Part shown: positions 1 to 10,000 of the stretch, one piece after another | Layout: each line of letters begins with the position of its first letter | Position numbering within the stretch: position 1 is the stretch's first letter | DNA from: JBGZEX01 sp041846495 | GTDB taxonomy: Bacteria; Bacteroidota; Bacteroidia; Bacteroidales; Marinifilaceae | Assembly: GCA_041846495.1 (NCBI GenBank) | Contig: JBGZEX010000060.1 | Span: forward strand, 1 to 29,123 | Direction: 5' to 3' | Length of the DNA: 29,123 nt | Translations under genes and position numbers: made by a program | Notes under the pieces: generated by a model | Told to the model about the DNA's origin: nothing | The model's database searches: none | Seen by the model: only the letters and a program-made list of their open reading frames with translations

Positions 1-15
1 TAGATTAAACGGTCG

Positions 16-2370
16 TTACCTGCCTCTGCGGCGTATCCATATCAATAGACCCGTACCGAGCAGAAGGATGGGGAAAAGCCAGCGCAGGAAGAATTCGGCA
101 TAGCCCCAACCCGATTGACCTATGCGTATATCCCGGTCGGGAGAGGTAGGACGCCTTACGTCTATGGGCACTTCCTCGTTCGACAGCCAGAAGAATGAGG
201 CGTTGATGAGGGAGTAATTGGAAGCGCGTATTCTGTTACGGGACATTCCGAGTTCTCCGTTGCTTATCCAATCCGCATCTCCGGATATGACAATTCTCTG
301 TTCCTTATCTCCGATATTCCGGGATAAAGCGGCTACAGCCGTATAATTTCCGAGTTTTTCCCCGACTTTGGGGTTCATGCGTATGGAATCGTTAATAAAG
401 TCCGTTGTCTCGACTTCCAACCACGAAGTATCGCATACGAATAGAGGAACGACCTTAAAACCTCGTGTCGTATCGATGTCTAAGGCGGCAAATTTAGGGG
501 AAACCAAATTCTGTTTGCGGTAATACATTTCTTTTAAGTGATATGACCGGGAAGTATCTGCAGGTGGCAAAACCATTAATTCCGGACTTATGTTTACGGC
601 GGGAATCGTATCGATTTTATTACCGCTCGATGCATAAACTACGGTAGTCGACGGTTCTATGATACGTCCCGGTTTGACAATAATGCCCGGTAACATCGTT
701 ACTCCGAATTTTTCGATAACGGGATTTATAAACTCCTGTCGTCCGGGTTCTCCGAGAATCATAAGGTTGCCTCCCCGGTCGATATACGCATATAGATTGT
801 CCAATTCCATTTTGTTGAAATGCTCTTTGGGTTCGGCGATTACGATGATGTTGACATTATCGGGAATTTCTTTTTTCAGAGAGATATTCATAAAGTCGAA
901 TCCCTGATTGATAAGAGAGTATCGGAATGTAATTTCTTGAGCAAAGGTTTTGTATCCCCTGTCCGTAGCATCGTAGCAACTTCGTTCTCCGTGTCCCGTA
1001 ATAAATCCTACTACCGGAAGTTCATTCATGATCAGACGTTTCATTGCTGCCGTAATTTCCGTCTCGAATGGAAATTTATACATATCGTTGAATATTCTTA
1101 AGAATGTTCTTTCTCCGGATTCCCGTTCCAATAGGCGTACGAAGCGATATTTTTCAGGTTCCAAGTAGACATTCTCGGCTACTTTTTCAGGAGGGATTAT
1201 TTTAAAATTCCATCGGTTGAGTTTCCGGAGCGTATCCATTCGTTCTTTATCGTTTAGGGTAGGGTAACGGAGGTCGAGATGGGGATTTTCCGCCCGATGG
1301 TAATAATGTACGTATTTCAATTTGATATCGGGTTTAAATCTTAAATATTGTTTAAATCGTTCCATGTCCGATTTGACATTTCTCGGCAGGCCATACCAAT
1401 AATTATCTTCCAATAAGTTTGTATAAGTAGTTATGGTCAGTCCTCCTTTTAATTTTTTAATGACTTCCTGACTGTTTTGTGTAAGTGTATTGCGTTTGGT
1501 ATGTGTCGCATCGTAATATCTCATAAATTTCGGTCGCGAACTTCCATAGCCGACAAAAGCTACGATTAAAAATACGCCGATGATTTTAGCTGTCGTTTTA
1601 TAAAAATTTCTACGTTCTCTTCGACCTCTCAGCCTTATTATGGCAAAGCAAAGAAACAGAACAATGATGGCAATAAAATAAATGACGTCTTCGCTGCAAA
1701 TCAGTCCCGAAATGAAATTGTTGCTTCTGCCCGGCAATGCCAACCAATAGGTGATATCCCGTATGAGTTCTATTTCTTGTCCTATTTCTTTTATATAATT
1801 CATAACGGCCAATACGGCTATGGTTCCCACGGCGGCAACGATTTGATAGGATGTCATACTCGACATAAAAAGTCCTATCGCCGCATAAGTGCATATTAAT
1901 AGAAATATACCTAAAAGGCCCGTCAATATCAACGGGATATCTACATTTACAATAACGGCGATTGAAAATATTGCATATATGCCGAGTATGCAGATTAGAG
2001 AAAAACAATAAACGACTAAAGCGGCGTATTTACCCAGAATAATTTGGGTATTGCTTACCGGGGATGAGTACAGAAGGTTTATGGACCCGCTATTGAGTTC
2101 CCGGCTCATAACTCCCATTGTCAATAATGGGATATACAGATAAAGGTAATTTTGAACCCCGATAAATAAACCTCCCCATTGATTTGCAAAATTGTTGAAT
2201 GTTAAAGAATACAGTCTATATCCCAAGAGTTTGTTGCCGACGAATCCATCCCATAATCCGGTAAATATGATTCCGGATTGTATGGCGAAAATAATGAATA
2301 TAAGCCATGCTACCGGAGAATAAAATAAATATTGAAGTTCGGATTTTGCTATTTTCCATATCGTTTTCAT
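16..2370 (-). CDS. GldF-GldG-type fused ABC-2 permease and auxiliary protein
   Basis: This 784-residue protein looks like a fusion of an ABC-2 exporter permease with a GldG-type auxiliary domain. Residues about 1-245 hold a series of hydrophobic helices (for example around 18-38, 105-135, 145-170 and 228-245) typical of GldF-like permeases. A further helix lies near 265-280. A long soluble part of about 280-740 resembles the ABC_transp_aux/GldG region, and a last helix with an RRRGR tail is at the C-terminus. The ATPase gene ends only 11 bases upstream, so the two probably form one exporter. In gliding Bacteroidota GldA, GldF and GldG work together. Many non-gliding Bacteroidales carry a similar fused form whose substrate is unknown. 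The start ATG directly follows the ATPase stop with short spacing. The next gene of the operon, if any, is off the left edge. The family call is firm; the substrate is unknown. Confidence 0.85.
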   Translation of the reverse strand: MKTIWKIAKSELQYLFYSPVAWLIFIIFAIQSGIIFTGLWDGFVGNKLLGYRLYSLTFNNFANQWGGLFIGVQNYLYLYIPLLTMGVMSRELNSGSINLLYSSPVSNTQIILGKYAALVVYCFSLICILGIYAIFSIAVIVNVDIPLILTGLLGIFLLICTYAAIGLFMSSMTSYQIVAAVGTIAVLAVMNYIKEIGQEIELIRDITYWLALPGRSNNFISGLICSEDVIYFIAIIVLFLCFAIIRLRGRRERRNFYKTTAKIIGVFLIVAFVGYGSSRPKFMRYYDATHTKRNTLTQNSQEVIKKLKGGLTITTYTNLLEDNYWYGLPRNVKSDMERFKQYLRFKPDIKLKYVHYYHRAENPHLDLRYPTLNDKERMDTLRKLNRWNFKIIPPEKVAENVYLEPEKYRFVRLLERESGERTFLRIFNDMYKFPFETEITAAMKRLIMNELPVVGFITGHGERSCYDATDRGYKTFAQEITFRYSLINQGFDFMNISLKKEIPDNVNIIVIAEPKEHFNKMELDNLYAYIDRGGNLMILGEPGRQEFINPVIEKFGVTMLPGIIVKPGRIIEPSTTVVYASSGNKIDTIPAVNISPELMVLPPADTSRSYHLKEMYYRKQNLVSPKFAALDIDTTRGFKVVPLFVCDTSWLEVETTDFINDSIRMNPKVGEKLGNYTAVAALSRNIGDKEQRIVISGDADWISNGELGMSRNRIRASNYSLINASFFWLSNEEVPIDVRRPTSPDRDIRIGQSGWGYAEFFLRWLFPILLLGTGLLIWIRRRGR

Positions 2371-2381
2371 AAGTCGTTTTT

Positions 2382-3311
2382 TTAGTTTTTGGATTTTTTT
2401 GATAATTCTGCGAATACGGAATCCATCGAGTTTTTTTCAATACGTATATCCCGGAGATGCCATTCGTTTTCCACGCTTTTCTTGACGATTTCTTCAATTG
2501 CTTCATCCGCATCTTTAAAATAAATTCTGAAAGAATTATGATTGATGCTCATGACATTTTCCACTCCCCGTATTTGTTTTAATTCTTCTATTGTCGGAGG
2601 AGATATTAAAACTACTGTCAATGAGCTGGGCATTAGATAATTGTCGAATTCTTCAATCGTACCGGAAAAGACCATGCTGCCTTCGTTAATCATCCAAATG
2701 TGCTCGCAGGTTGCCTGAACTTCCTGTAGAATATGTGTAGATAGCAAAACCGTATGTTCTTCTGCAATTTCTTTAATGAGTTTTCTTACGCCTAAAATCT
2801 GATTGGGATCCAATCCGTTTGTCGGTTCGTCCAAAACGATGAATTCCGGATCGTGAACAATGGCTTGAGCTATTCCTACTCGTTGTTTATATCCTCCGGA
2901 AAGATTGCGAATAAGACGTTTTCTGAAATGGCGGATATCGCATCTCTCCATAGCTTTATCTACAGCCTTGGCAACTGCTTTATCCGGCATTAATCTGAGA
3001 CCGGCGGCATAGGTGAGATATTCTTGCACGGTGAGGTCGGGATGCAAAGGGGCGGATTGAGGCAAAAAACCTATATGTTTTTTAGCTTCTACAGGATTTC
3101 GATCTACACTGATACCGCTGATATACACATTCCCGTCGGATTGTTTTAAAATTCCGCATATAATATTCATTATGGTGGATTTTCCCGAACCGTTTGCTCC
3201 CAATAATCCGTAAACGCCTTTTTGATCGATTTCTAAATTGATATTGCGTATCGCCCACTGGATCGTATAACGATGTGAGAGATTCTCTGCTTTAACAATG
3301 GAATTATTCAT
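2382..3311 (-). CDS. ABC exporter ATP-binding protein, GldA-like
   Basis: This is a 309-residue cytoplasmic ATPase that should energise the permease encoded just downstream. All nucleotide-binding motifs are visible: Walker A GANGSGKST at 38-46, Q-loop glutamine at 85, signature LSGGYKQR at 137-144, Walker B with DEPTNGLD at 161-168 and the switch histidine in STHILQE at 193. About 90 residues follow the nucleotide-binding domain; this C-terminal extension is usual for the CcmA/GldA-type exporter ATPases. The gene starts at ATG 3311 after a 52-base AT-rich gap behind the PKD-like lipoprotein gene, and a possible promoter lies in that gap. It could be read through from the SusCD locus or transcribed separately. 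GldA-like is the best class; a role in gliding is not implied. Confidence 0.9.
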   Translation of the reverse strand: MNNSIVKAENLSHRYTIQWAIRNINLEIDQKGVYGLLGANGSGKSTIMNIICGILKQSDGNVYISGISVDRNPVEAKKHIGFLPQSAPLHPDLTVQEYLTYAAGLRLMPDKAVAKAVDKAMERCDIRHFRKRLIRNLSGGYKQRVGIAQAIVHDPEFIVLDEPTNGLDPNQILGVRKLIKEIAEEHTVLLSTHILQEVQATCEHIWMINEGSMVFSGTIEEFDNYLMPSSLTVVLISPPTIEELKQIRGVENVMSINHNSFRIYFKDADEAIEEIVKKSVENEWHLRDIRIEKNSMDSVFAELSKKSKN

Positions 3312-3337
3312 GTATTAATTTATTTAACTTCCCGTGT

Positions 3338-3367
3338 GTAAATTATAAAAAATATATTTATATTCAA
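3338..3367 (-). promoter_or_regulatory. Possible housekeeping promoter for the ABC exporter
   Basis: On the minus strand a TTG (3367-3365) is followed after 19 bases by TAATTTAC (3345-3338). This partly matches the Bacteroidota -33/-7 pattern of TTTG and TAnnTTTG. It lies 27 bases before the ATG of the ABC ATPase and overlaps the stop codon of the preceding lipoprotein gene. The match is incomplete and the region is AT-rich, so chance is a real alternative. Confidence 0.3.
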
Positions 3368-4860
3368 CTGATATTGCCTTTCTTTAAAACGATATCGATA
3401 ATTTTTCCGAGTCCGTGTAGATGGTACAATTCTTTGCTTTTACCTGATATGATAACATAGTGGGAAATGTCGAAAAGATATACGGAACCGTTCTCTAATC
3501 CAACGGCAATCGTATTCCCGTCATTTGAAGAATATAGAGCTGTAATCGGAGCTTCGAATTTTTTATACAAAGTCGGATGGTTTTTCGTAATAATATCGAA
3601 ATAATGGAGTTCACAGTTGTTCGTACCTCCTGAGAAGAAGAGATAATTTCTTTCCTTTATCGCTGCGAACTTGCTTGCAAAAGACAGTAAGTTGCCCCCG
3701 GTAAATTCGATACATCTTCCTATTTCCAATGCCGGATTATAATAGTCTGTGCTATACGTAAAATCCTGAAAATAGAATTTGCCGTCATCCAAATCTTTGA
3801 TAAGCATGGCTCCTGCCATATAATAATATGTGTCGTTAAAAGTACCTCCCCATATATAGTCGATATTACCTAAACTATCTAATTTATAGTATTTTGAAGG
3901 ATAGGCATTTGTCGGTTTGGAGATAGGAGCAATGGGAGTTTGTCCGGCAGGAGAGCTCCCGCTCGGATTGAACTCGAGAATCCTTTTATTGAGTGCGTCG
4001 TACATTAATGCAAAATAGCTTTTTAGCGACCAGGAATCCCATATATCTTCTATTTTCATTCCCCCTTCTATTTCTTCAGGATTATTGTTCCAAGGAGTTA
4101 TCCATGGAGTATCTCCATAGTTTATAATATATTTCCGATAAATCCGTCCGTCTTCCATTAAAAGAAAATGTGTTTTTTCTAAAAAGGCTGCATCGACGGG
4201 ATCTAAATTATCGGGTGGTCCTCCGATAAATTCGTCTTTAAGCAAAATTTCCTTTTTATAGTTATCCGAGTTCAATTCCACACAGCCTTGTCCTCCTCTT
4301 TGGACGACGAGCAAACCTCTCGTCTGCCATGTGACAGCATAATCTTTTATAAAAACCGGAGAAGATCCTAATTTTTCTCCTTTATTATTCGTTTTATATA
4401 ACTCCGTATAATGGGTGAATATCGTATCTTTAGGGATAATCATAGCTATTTCCGAAGCATCATTTTTTTCGTATAATATAATCCACCCCATGTTATACAG
4501 AGGTTCTACATTTATTGTAAAACCTGATCTTGCAGGAAACATGATGTCGGTGTTTTTATCTTTCATATAGTAGGTCATATTGAAAGAACCGATGGAATCC
4601 CCGATAAATGTCAAAGTATTTTTATCGGAATATACATCGGTATTCCGATACCATATATGTTCGAAATTTAAGGTATCGCTATGAGGATATTTAAATTGTC
4701 TTATAGGGTATACGCTCAATGTATCTCCTACTTTTATACTGTAATAGTATTTTTCAAATCGTATGGAAACTTCATTTCCATAATCATATTCGTATGTTCC
4801 ATTGTCTTTAAGACAGGATGAAAACAAGAAATAAAATAAAAATATAATATATTTTTTCAT
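3364..4860 (-). CDS. PKD-like family surface lipoprotein of SusCD locus 1
   Basis: This 498-residue protein has a short signal peptide with a lipobox ending at Cys16 (FSSC), followed by a KDNGTYEYDYGNEV stretch. That opening is characteristic of the PKD-like (PKD_2, PF16407-type) lipoproteins that close many FecR-SusC-SusD-DUF4843 loci in Bacteroidales. The early part (about 20-115) is an Ig/PKD-like beta region with a GDTLSVYP segment. The rest is beta-rich with repeating blade-like strands, ending in a segment that reads like a beta-propeller repeat (NDGNTIAVGLENGSVYLFDI). It is expected to sit on the outer surface beside SusD and to bind the imported ligand. The ligand is not known for this family. 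It is the last gene of locus 1 and begins 15 bases after the DUF4843-like gene. Confidence 0.8.
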   Translation of the reverse strand: MKKYIIFLFYFLFSSCLKDNGTYEYDYGNEVSIRFEKYYYSIKVGDTLSVYPIRQFKYPHSDTLNFEHIWYRNTDVYSDKNTLTFIGDSIGSFNMTYYMKDKNTDIMFPARSGFTINVEPLYNMGWIILYEKNDASEIAMIIPKDTIFTHYTELYKTNNKGEKLGSSPVFIKDYAVTWQTRGLLVVQRGGQGCVELNSDNYKKEILLKDEFIGGPPDNLDPVDAAFLEKTHFLLMEDGRIYRKYIINYGDTPWITPWNNNPEEIEGGMKIEDIWDSWSLKSYFALMYDALNKRILEFNPSGSSPAGQTPIAPISKPTNAYPSKYYKLDSLGNIDYIWGGTFNDTYYYMAGAMLIKDLDDGKFYFQDFTYSTDYYNPALEIGRCIEFTGGNLLSFASKFAAIKERNYLFFSGGTNNCELHYFDIITKNHPTLYKKFEAPITALYSSNDGNTIAVGLENGSVYLFDISHYVIISGKSKELYHLHGLGKIIDIVLKKGNIS

Positions 4861-4875
4861 GTCGTTTGTTTTTAA

Positions 4876-5574
4876 TTATCCTAAAATCGGGACCGTACTC
4901 AACATATCATTTCCTTCCGAATCTATTACAGGATTGCCTTCATTTTTCTTTTTGATTAAATAGTATTTAAATTGCAGCATATAATTGCGTTGGGTATATT
5001 CATCGTATTTATCGAGTTCTCCAATACCTGTAACTTCTATAAACAGTCTGAATTTGTCATCGCTGTATTTACCCAATCCGTAAAATTCGATTCTATCGTT
5101 CCACCAATTGGGTTTACTGATGATGTCGGAAATGTAAAATATTCGCTTTATATAGTTTGTTTGTCCTGGTTTTATATCTTCAGATTCGATAATTTCGAGC
5201 GTGAGTTTTTTCTTTTCCGTTTTTAAGTCGGCTTTATTATTAAAAAGGATATAGGCGGTATCCAAAGCTTGTCCGGGTTTGAACACCATTTTTTGAGGCA
5301 GATGATAATGTTCTGCCGATGCTGTCGTTTCATTTTCATTTATTTTTATCCGATAACTTAGTTCTCTGATGGGCATTATGCCTATTAGTTTTAATTCTAA
5401 AGGAATCTTTATTTGATTGAGATTCGGATATAGGAAAAAGGATATAATACTCGTATCCTTAACTTCTTGTGTAAATTGAATATAATGTTCGGATTTGTAC
5501 AATTCGATTTCTTCTTTCTTGCATGCAATCGAAATTATAATTATAAAAAGCAGAATATGGATTTTATTATTCAT
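4876..5574 (-). CDS. DUF4843-like lipoprotein of SusCD locus 1
   Basis: This is a 232-residue lipoprotein. The signal peptide runs to Cys18 (ISIAC) and is followed by KKEE, an acidic/lysine region of the kind that can direct Bacteroidota lipoproteins to the cell surface. The mature part has the pattern of DUF4843 proteins (PF16132): an early YIQF strand, a SFFLYP segment, a HYHLP region near the middle and alternating beta strands. Such proteins regularly lie between SusD and a PKD-like lipoprotein, as here. They are probably accessory ligand-binding subunits of the SusCD complex, but no activity is known. The gene starts 12 bases after the SusD stop, within the same operon. Confidence 0.75.
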   Translation of the reverse strand: MNNKIHILLFIIIISIACKKEEIELYKSEHYIQFTQEVKDTSIISFFLYPNLNQIKIPLELKLIGIMPIRELSYRIKINENETTASAEHYHLPQKMVFKPGQALDTAYILFNNKADLKTEKKKLTLEIIESEDIKPGQTNYIKRIFYISDIISKPNWWNDRIEFYGLGKYSDDKFRLFIEVTGIGELDKYDEYTQRNYMLQFKYYLIKKKNEGNPVIDSEGNDMLSTVPILG

Positions 5575-5586
5575 GGGAAAGCGGTT

Positions 5587-7032
5587 TTAAAATATTGTTT
5601 CATTTTCCGGGATGGGAGGAATCATTCTATTATCTGTTTTAAAAACGGATAAAGAAGTCACAATATCTCTTTTAAGACGTTTATAGGTGAAAAATGTCTG
5701 TCCTTCGGCGATAAACTCCCTCCTGTATTCCATTAATAGTTCATTATAAAATGCCTCTTTATCGAGATCTTTCAGAGCATCGGTCCTACCTCGGGCATAT
5801 CTTATCTGGTTTAATACCTTTAAGGCCGACTGATGATCTCCTGTTTCGAATAAACATTCGCTGTATATATAATAGATTTCACTCATTCTGATAACAGGGA
5901 GGATGAAGTTCTGAGATTTTCTGTATTGTTGTGTAGACGTACTTTCAATCCATTTTTCGGATTCTTTTAAGTCATTAATTAAATTAATTCGAAAATCACG
6001 TTTGGTTTTATCGAACCATATATTAATATCAGGGGATAATGTCCATCTGCGACTCCCGAAAAAATCTTGTATAGTTGTCATTATTTCAGGATCGTAAAAA
6101 GCCAAGATAATATCATCGGCAAATTTAATGTATTTATTATGTCCTTTTGAATTGGTTTCGGAAGTGAATTGCCAATTTCTGTTTTTACTATGCGGTCCGT
6201 ATTTATTATATAAATATTCGGAATGTTCAAATGCCTTGGCCCTGTTTCCTGCATATAAATATATACGGGCAAGAAGGGCGTGTATGGCGACGTAATTAAT
6301 TCTATATCCTTTGCAATTGAAAAAAATATTTTTTGCAGCATATGAACCTTCGAATCTACCGGAGATTCCCGTTAAAAGTTGAGAGCGATGCACGATCGTA
6401 TCATTGTATGCAATTAAATTTGCCGCATTATTCAAATCATCAATAATATAATTTAGAACTTCTGTTCCTGTTTTGGGAGGGGTGTAATAATTGGGATATT
6501 CGTTTACGTATGGAATGGCAATCCTCGCCTTGTCTTCGGGGAAAGGCCCGAATAGCCTTAAAAGGTCGAAATGAATCAATGCTCTGACAGCCATTGTTTC
6601 ACCTTTTATCAAATCTTTTTCCATTTTTTTGAATTCGAATATATTGGTATCGGCCTTTTCGATTCGATTTAATAATAGATTGCAATTGGCTATTAAGTTA
6701 TAAGATTTGCTCCATATATTCGAGATAATGCTTTTAGTTGATTCATATGATTTAAAATCGTATTCTGCAGCATATTGATAGGTATAAGAGAGTTTGTTTA
6801 CATTATAATCCTGAGCCATTATGCTGATAAGCCCCCAGGTTAATTCCCGTCCGTATAATGTTTGAGATGAGGCTTCTTGATAGATCCCGTTTAAAGCATT
6901 CCGGAATCCGTCCCCTTCTTCAAACAATTTTTTAGCACTTATACGTTCACTCGGTTGTACATCGAGCCAATCACTGCAGCCGCTCCAAAAGAGTACGAGC
7001 GATAAGATTATTAAATATGTTATTCTTTTCAT
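5587..7032 (-). CDS. SusD/RagB-type outer-membrane lipoprotein, locus 1
   Basis: This is a 481-residue SusD-family lipoprotein. The signal peptide ends at Cys19 (WSGC), followed by SDWLDVQPSE, a typical SusD opening. A helical TPR-rich body follows, with the family's NALNGIY near residue 50, ALIHFDLLRLFGPFP near 150 and a C-terminal ALKVLNQIRYARG and EYRREFIAEGQTFFTYKR segment. SusD proteins form the lid of the SusC barrel and capture the substrate. The gene starts 10 bases after the SusC stop. The substrate is unknown; the STN/FecR type of locus is not limited to glycans and could import peptides or other ligands. The coding sequence is notably AT-rich compared with locus 2. Confidence 0.93.
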   Translation of the reverse strand: MKRITYLIILSLVLFWSGCSDWLDVQPSERISAKKLFEEGDGFRNALNGIYQEASSQTLYGRELTWGLISIMAQDYNVNKLSYTYQYAAEYDFKSYESTKSIISNIWSKSYNLIANCNLLLNRIEKADTNIFEFKKMEKDLIKGETMAVRALIHFDLLRLFGPFPEDKARIAIPYVNEYPNYYTPPKTGTEVLNYIIDDLNNAANLIAYNDTIVHRSQLLTGISGRFEGSYAAKNIFFNCKGYRINYVAIHALLARIYLYAGNRAKAFEHSEYLYNKYGPHSKNRNWQFTSETNSKGHNKYIKFADDIILAFYDPEIMTTIQDFFGSRRWTLSPDINIWFDKTKRDFRINLINDLKESEKWIESTSTQQYRKSQNFILPVIRMSEIYYIYSECLFETGDHQSALKVLNQIRYARGRTDALKDLDKEAFYNELLMEYRREFIAEGQTFFTYKRLKRDIVTSLSVFKTDNRMIPPIPENETIF

Positions 7033-7042
7033 AGTTTAATGA

Positions 7043-10000
7043 TTAAAATCCGACATTTAGAGTGAAGTCGAAACTTCTTGCAAAAGGATAACTCAGTCCT
7101 CGTTCCTGTCTTACTGTAGTGAGTTTACCTATACTGTTGGCATTGAATGATAGTTTAAGCATATTGAGTCCGGCTTTTTTTATAAGTTTTCTAGGGAAAT
7201 TGTAACCTATGCTTAGGGAATTGAAAGATAACGAATTATAGTCTTGTATAAATCGAGAGGTCGGTCGAGTGGTGTAGGATCGTTCGGCTATGTTTTTTAA
7301 AGTTGTCCTGTCTCCCGGTTGACGCCATCTTGCAGTTAAAACCCTTTTGTCAGTATTTCTATTATATAAGTCTACATTTTCAACTTTGCTGACTAAGGTA
7401 TAGTTGTATTCTTGGGCTCCGAATTCGTATAGGAATGAAGCGTATATGGAAAAACCTTTATAAAGAATGTTTAATCCGAAAGCACCTTGACCTTTCGGTT
7501 CGGAATCTCCTATGATTACTTGTTCCGAAGCTTCCCAATCGTAGGTAATTGTCCCATCTTTTTTTAGATATATTTCCTTTCCATCCATAGGATTGATACC
7601 CAATGATTTCATTCCGAAGATGGAGGTTACGGAACCTCCTTTTATATATTTTGTATAGGGTGTGGAATATTGTTTTGCTTTACTTCCCCAATTTCCATAA
7701 TAAGAATATTCTTTATATTGTTCGTTGACTAATTTATTATAAGTCTCAAGAGCTGAGGATATATCGATGATTTTATTACGATTACGAGCAAAGTTTCCAT
7801 ATAAACCGACAAGAATATCTTTTGTAGCGATGATATTTGTCCTAATATCTATTTCTATACCCCTGTTTCTTATCTTTCCGACATTGCCTTTGTAAGTTGT
7901 GAAACCGGAAGAAGCTATGAGATCGATATCGTTTACTAAATTTGAAGTCAATTTATTGTAGTAGCCGAATTTTATATAGAATTTATTTTGGAACAGGCCT
8001 AAATCGACCATAATATCATTGGTTCGGGTTATTTCCCACTTTAGATAAGGATTACCCATTGATATGAGTGATGCACCGACACCTGTAATATACCAGGAAT
8101 CCGATATCTTATACATATCTATGGCAGCATAAGGTTGAAAGTTTATTTTTCCTAATTCTCCGGTTGTTGCCGATAGTTTGAGTTTGTTTATGATGGGATT
8201 GGATTTTAAAAAAGGATAATTATGGAAATTTATTCCTACTCCGAATGACCAGAAAGGAGCGTATTTTTTTTCCGTCCCGAATTCGGAAGAACCGTCTATT
8301 CGTAGGGATGCATCAAATAGATAGATATCGTTATATGAGTAGTTTATAACAGAAAATGCTCCGAATAAGCGCGTGTGATTATCCGAATAAGTGGGCTTTT
8401 TTGTAATATGATTGGCATAGTTCGGAGAGAAATGAGAGCCTGACGGGAAACCGGAATAGTTTTCGGAATTCGCGTTGCTTTTTGTTTCTTTTATATTGAA
8501 GCCTGCCTGAATATTGATATGATGCTTGTCGATTAAGTTAGAGTAATTTGCAATAAAATTGGAGTTGAGTTTGAGAGAATAACCGTCGTTTAAACTTAAT
8601 TCTCCTTTCTCTTTCCATTCGGTTGTTCCGGAATAAGAGCCTGAATTGGGATCGGTAAATTTTTTATATCTGCTTTTTTGATGTTCTATAGAGAATTGTG
8701 CTTTAATTTGGAAATTGAGAAAACGATAGATCAGAGATATATTATTACTGAATTGGTCATAATTGTTTTTATTGAAATTTTTTGTTTTAAGTGCCTCATA
8801 TAAAGGATTAAGTCTATTTAGTTCGCTACTTCCGCTATGCCATAATGTAGTATTTAGAAGAGGGTACCCGTCTCGATCGAATATTTCATCGTAAGGAAGC
8901 TTCCATGTATAATCGCTGAATGTCCCGTAGGGAGAATCTTGGGCATCCATTCTGGAATAGGATATTTTGTTTTTTATTTGAAATGATTTTATTTTATAGT
9001 CAGTGATGAATTCGACTTCTTTGCGTTCTCTTTTGGATTTTTTCATCACACCGTTTTGTATGTCGTATTTTAAGTTAAGCCCGAGGCGGATATTTTCATC
9101 GCCGCTTTCGATTTGTACGGAATGCTTTTGATTCAATACGTTTTTCAGAGGTTGGGCGATCCAATCGGTATTCACACCTTTTTTGAGCTGGTTATTTTTC
9201 ATGATATATTCTCGTACCCGAGCGTTGGCTGTGTAGGTATCGATGCCGGGCATATCGATATCATAGAATCCCGCTAATCTTTCCGCTTCGAGTTTTTCTT
9301 CCGCATTCATTAAATCGTAATCGGATAAATCGGGGAAAGTAGCGGAACCGACGAAATTATAGTTGACCCTTAATGTACCGGCAGTCGGAGCAATGGTCTC
9401 AATAACAATGACTCCGTTTGCCGCCCTTGAACCGTACATGGCCGTAGCTGCTGCATCTTTTAGAATGGTAAGCGATTTTATTTGATAGGGGTCGTAGTCG
9501 TATACTTTTTCCACACTTACTTCATATCCGTCCATTATGAAAACAGGCAAATTCGGATTATTGCTTAGAGCTGCTTCCGATATATTGATTTTGTCCAATT
9601 CTTTTATACCTATGCCAGATTGGCCTCTCATATAAAATTCGGGTAATTTATTGGGATTGGCACCGTTTAAATTATCTTTAATGTAGCGTAGCGAAGGGTC
9701 GAATATTTGCAATGTACTGATAATATCTTTTTGGGATATCGATAGGAGTTCATCTCGGGACACCGATATGGCATGTCCGGTGAAACTCTCTTTTCGGATG
9801 TTGGCATAGCCGGTAACGACGACTTCGTCCAGCGCCTGCTTTTTTTCCTTTAAACGGATATTTAAAGTTTTTTGTTCCGAAACGATGACTTCAGAAGGGA
9901 TATACCCTATGTAGGAAAACCGCAGGACGGAACCTTTGGGAACATTCAAAGCGAATTTTCCCTCTTTGTCGGTTACCGTACCTATGGTGGTTTCGGGTAC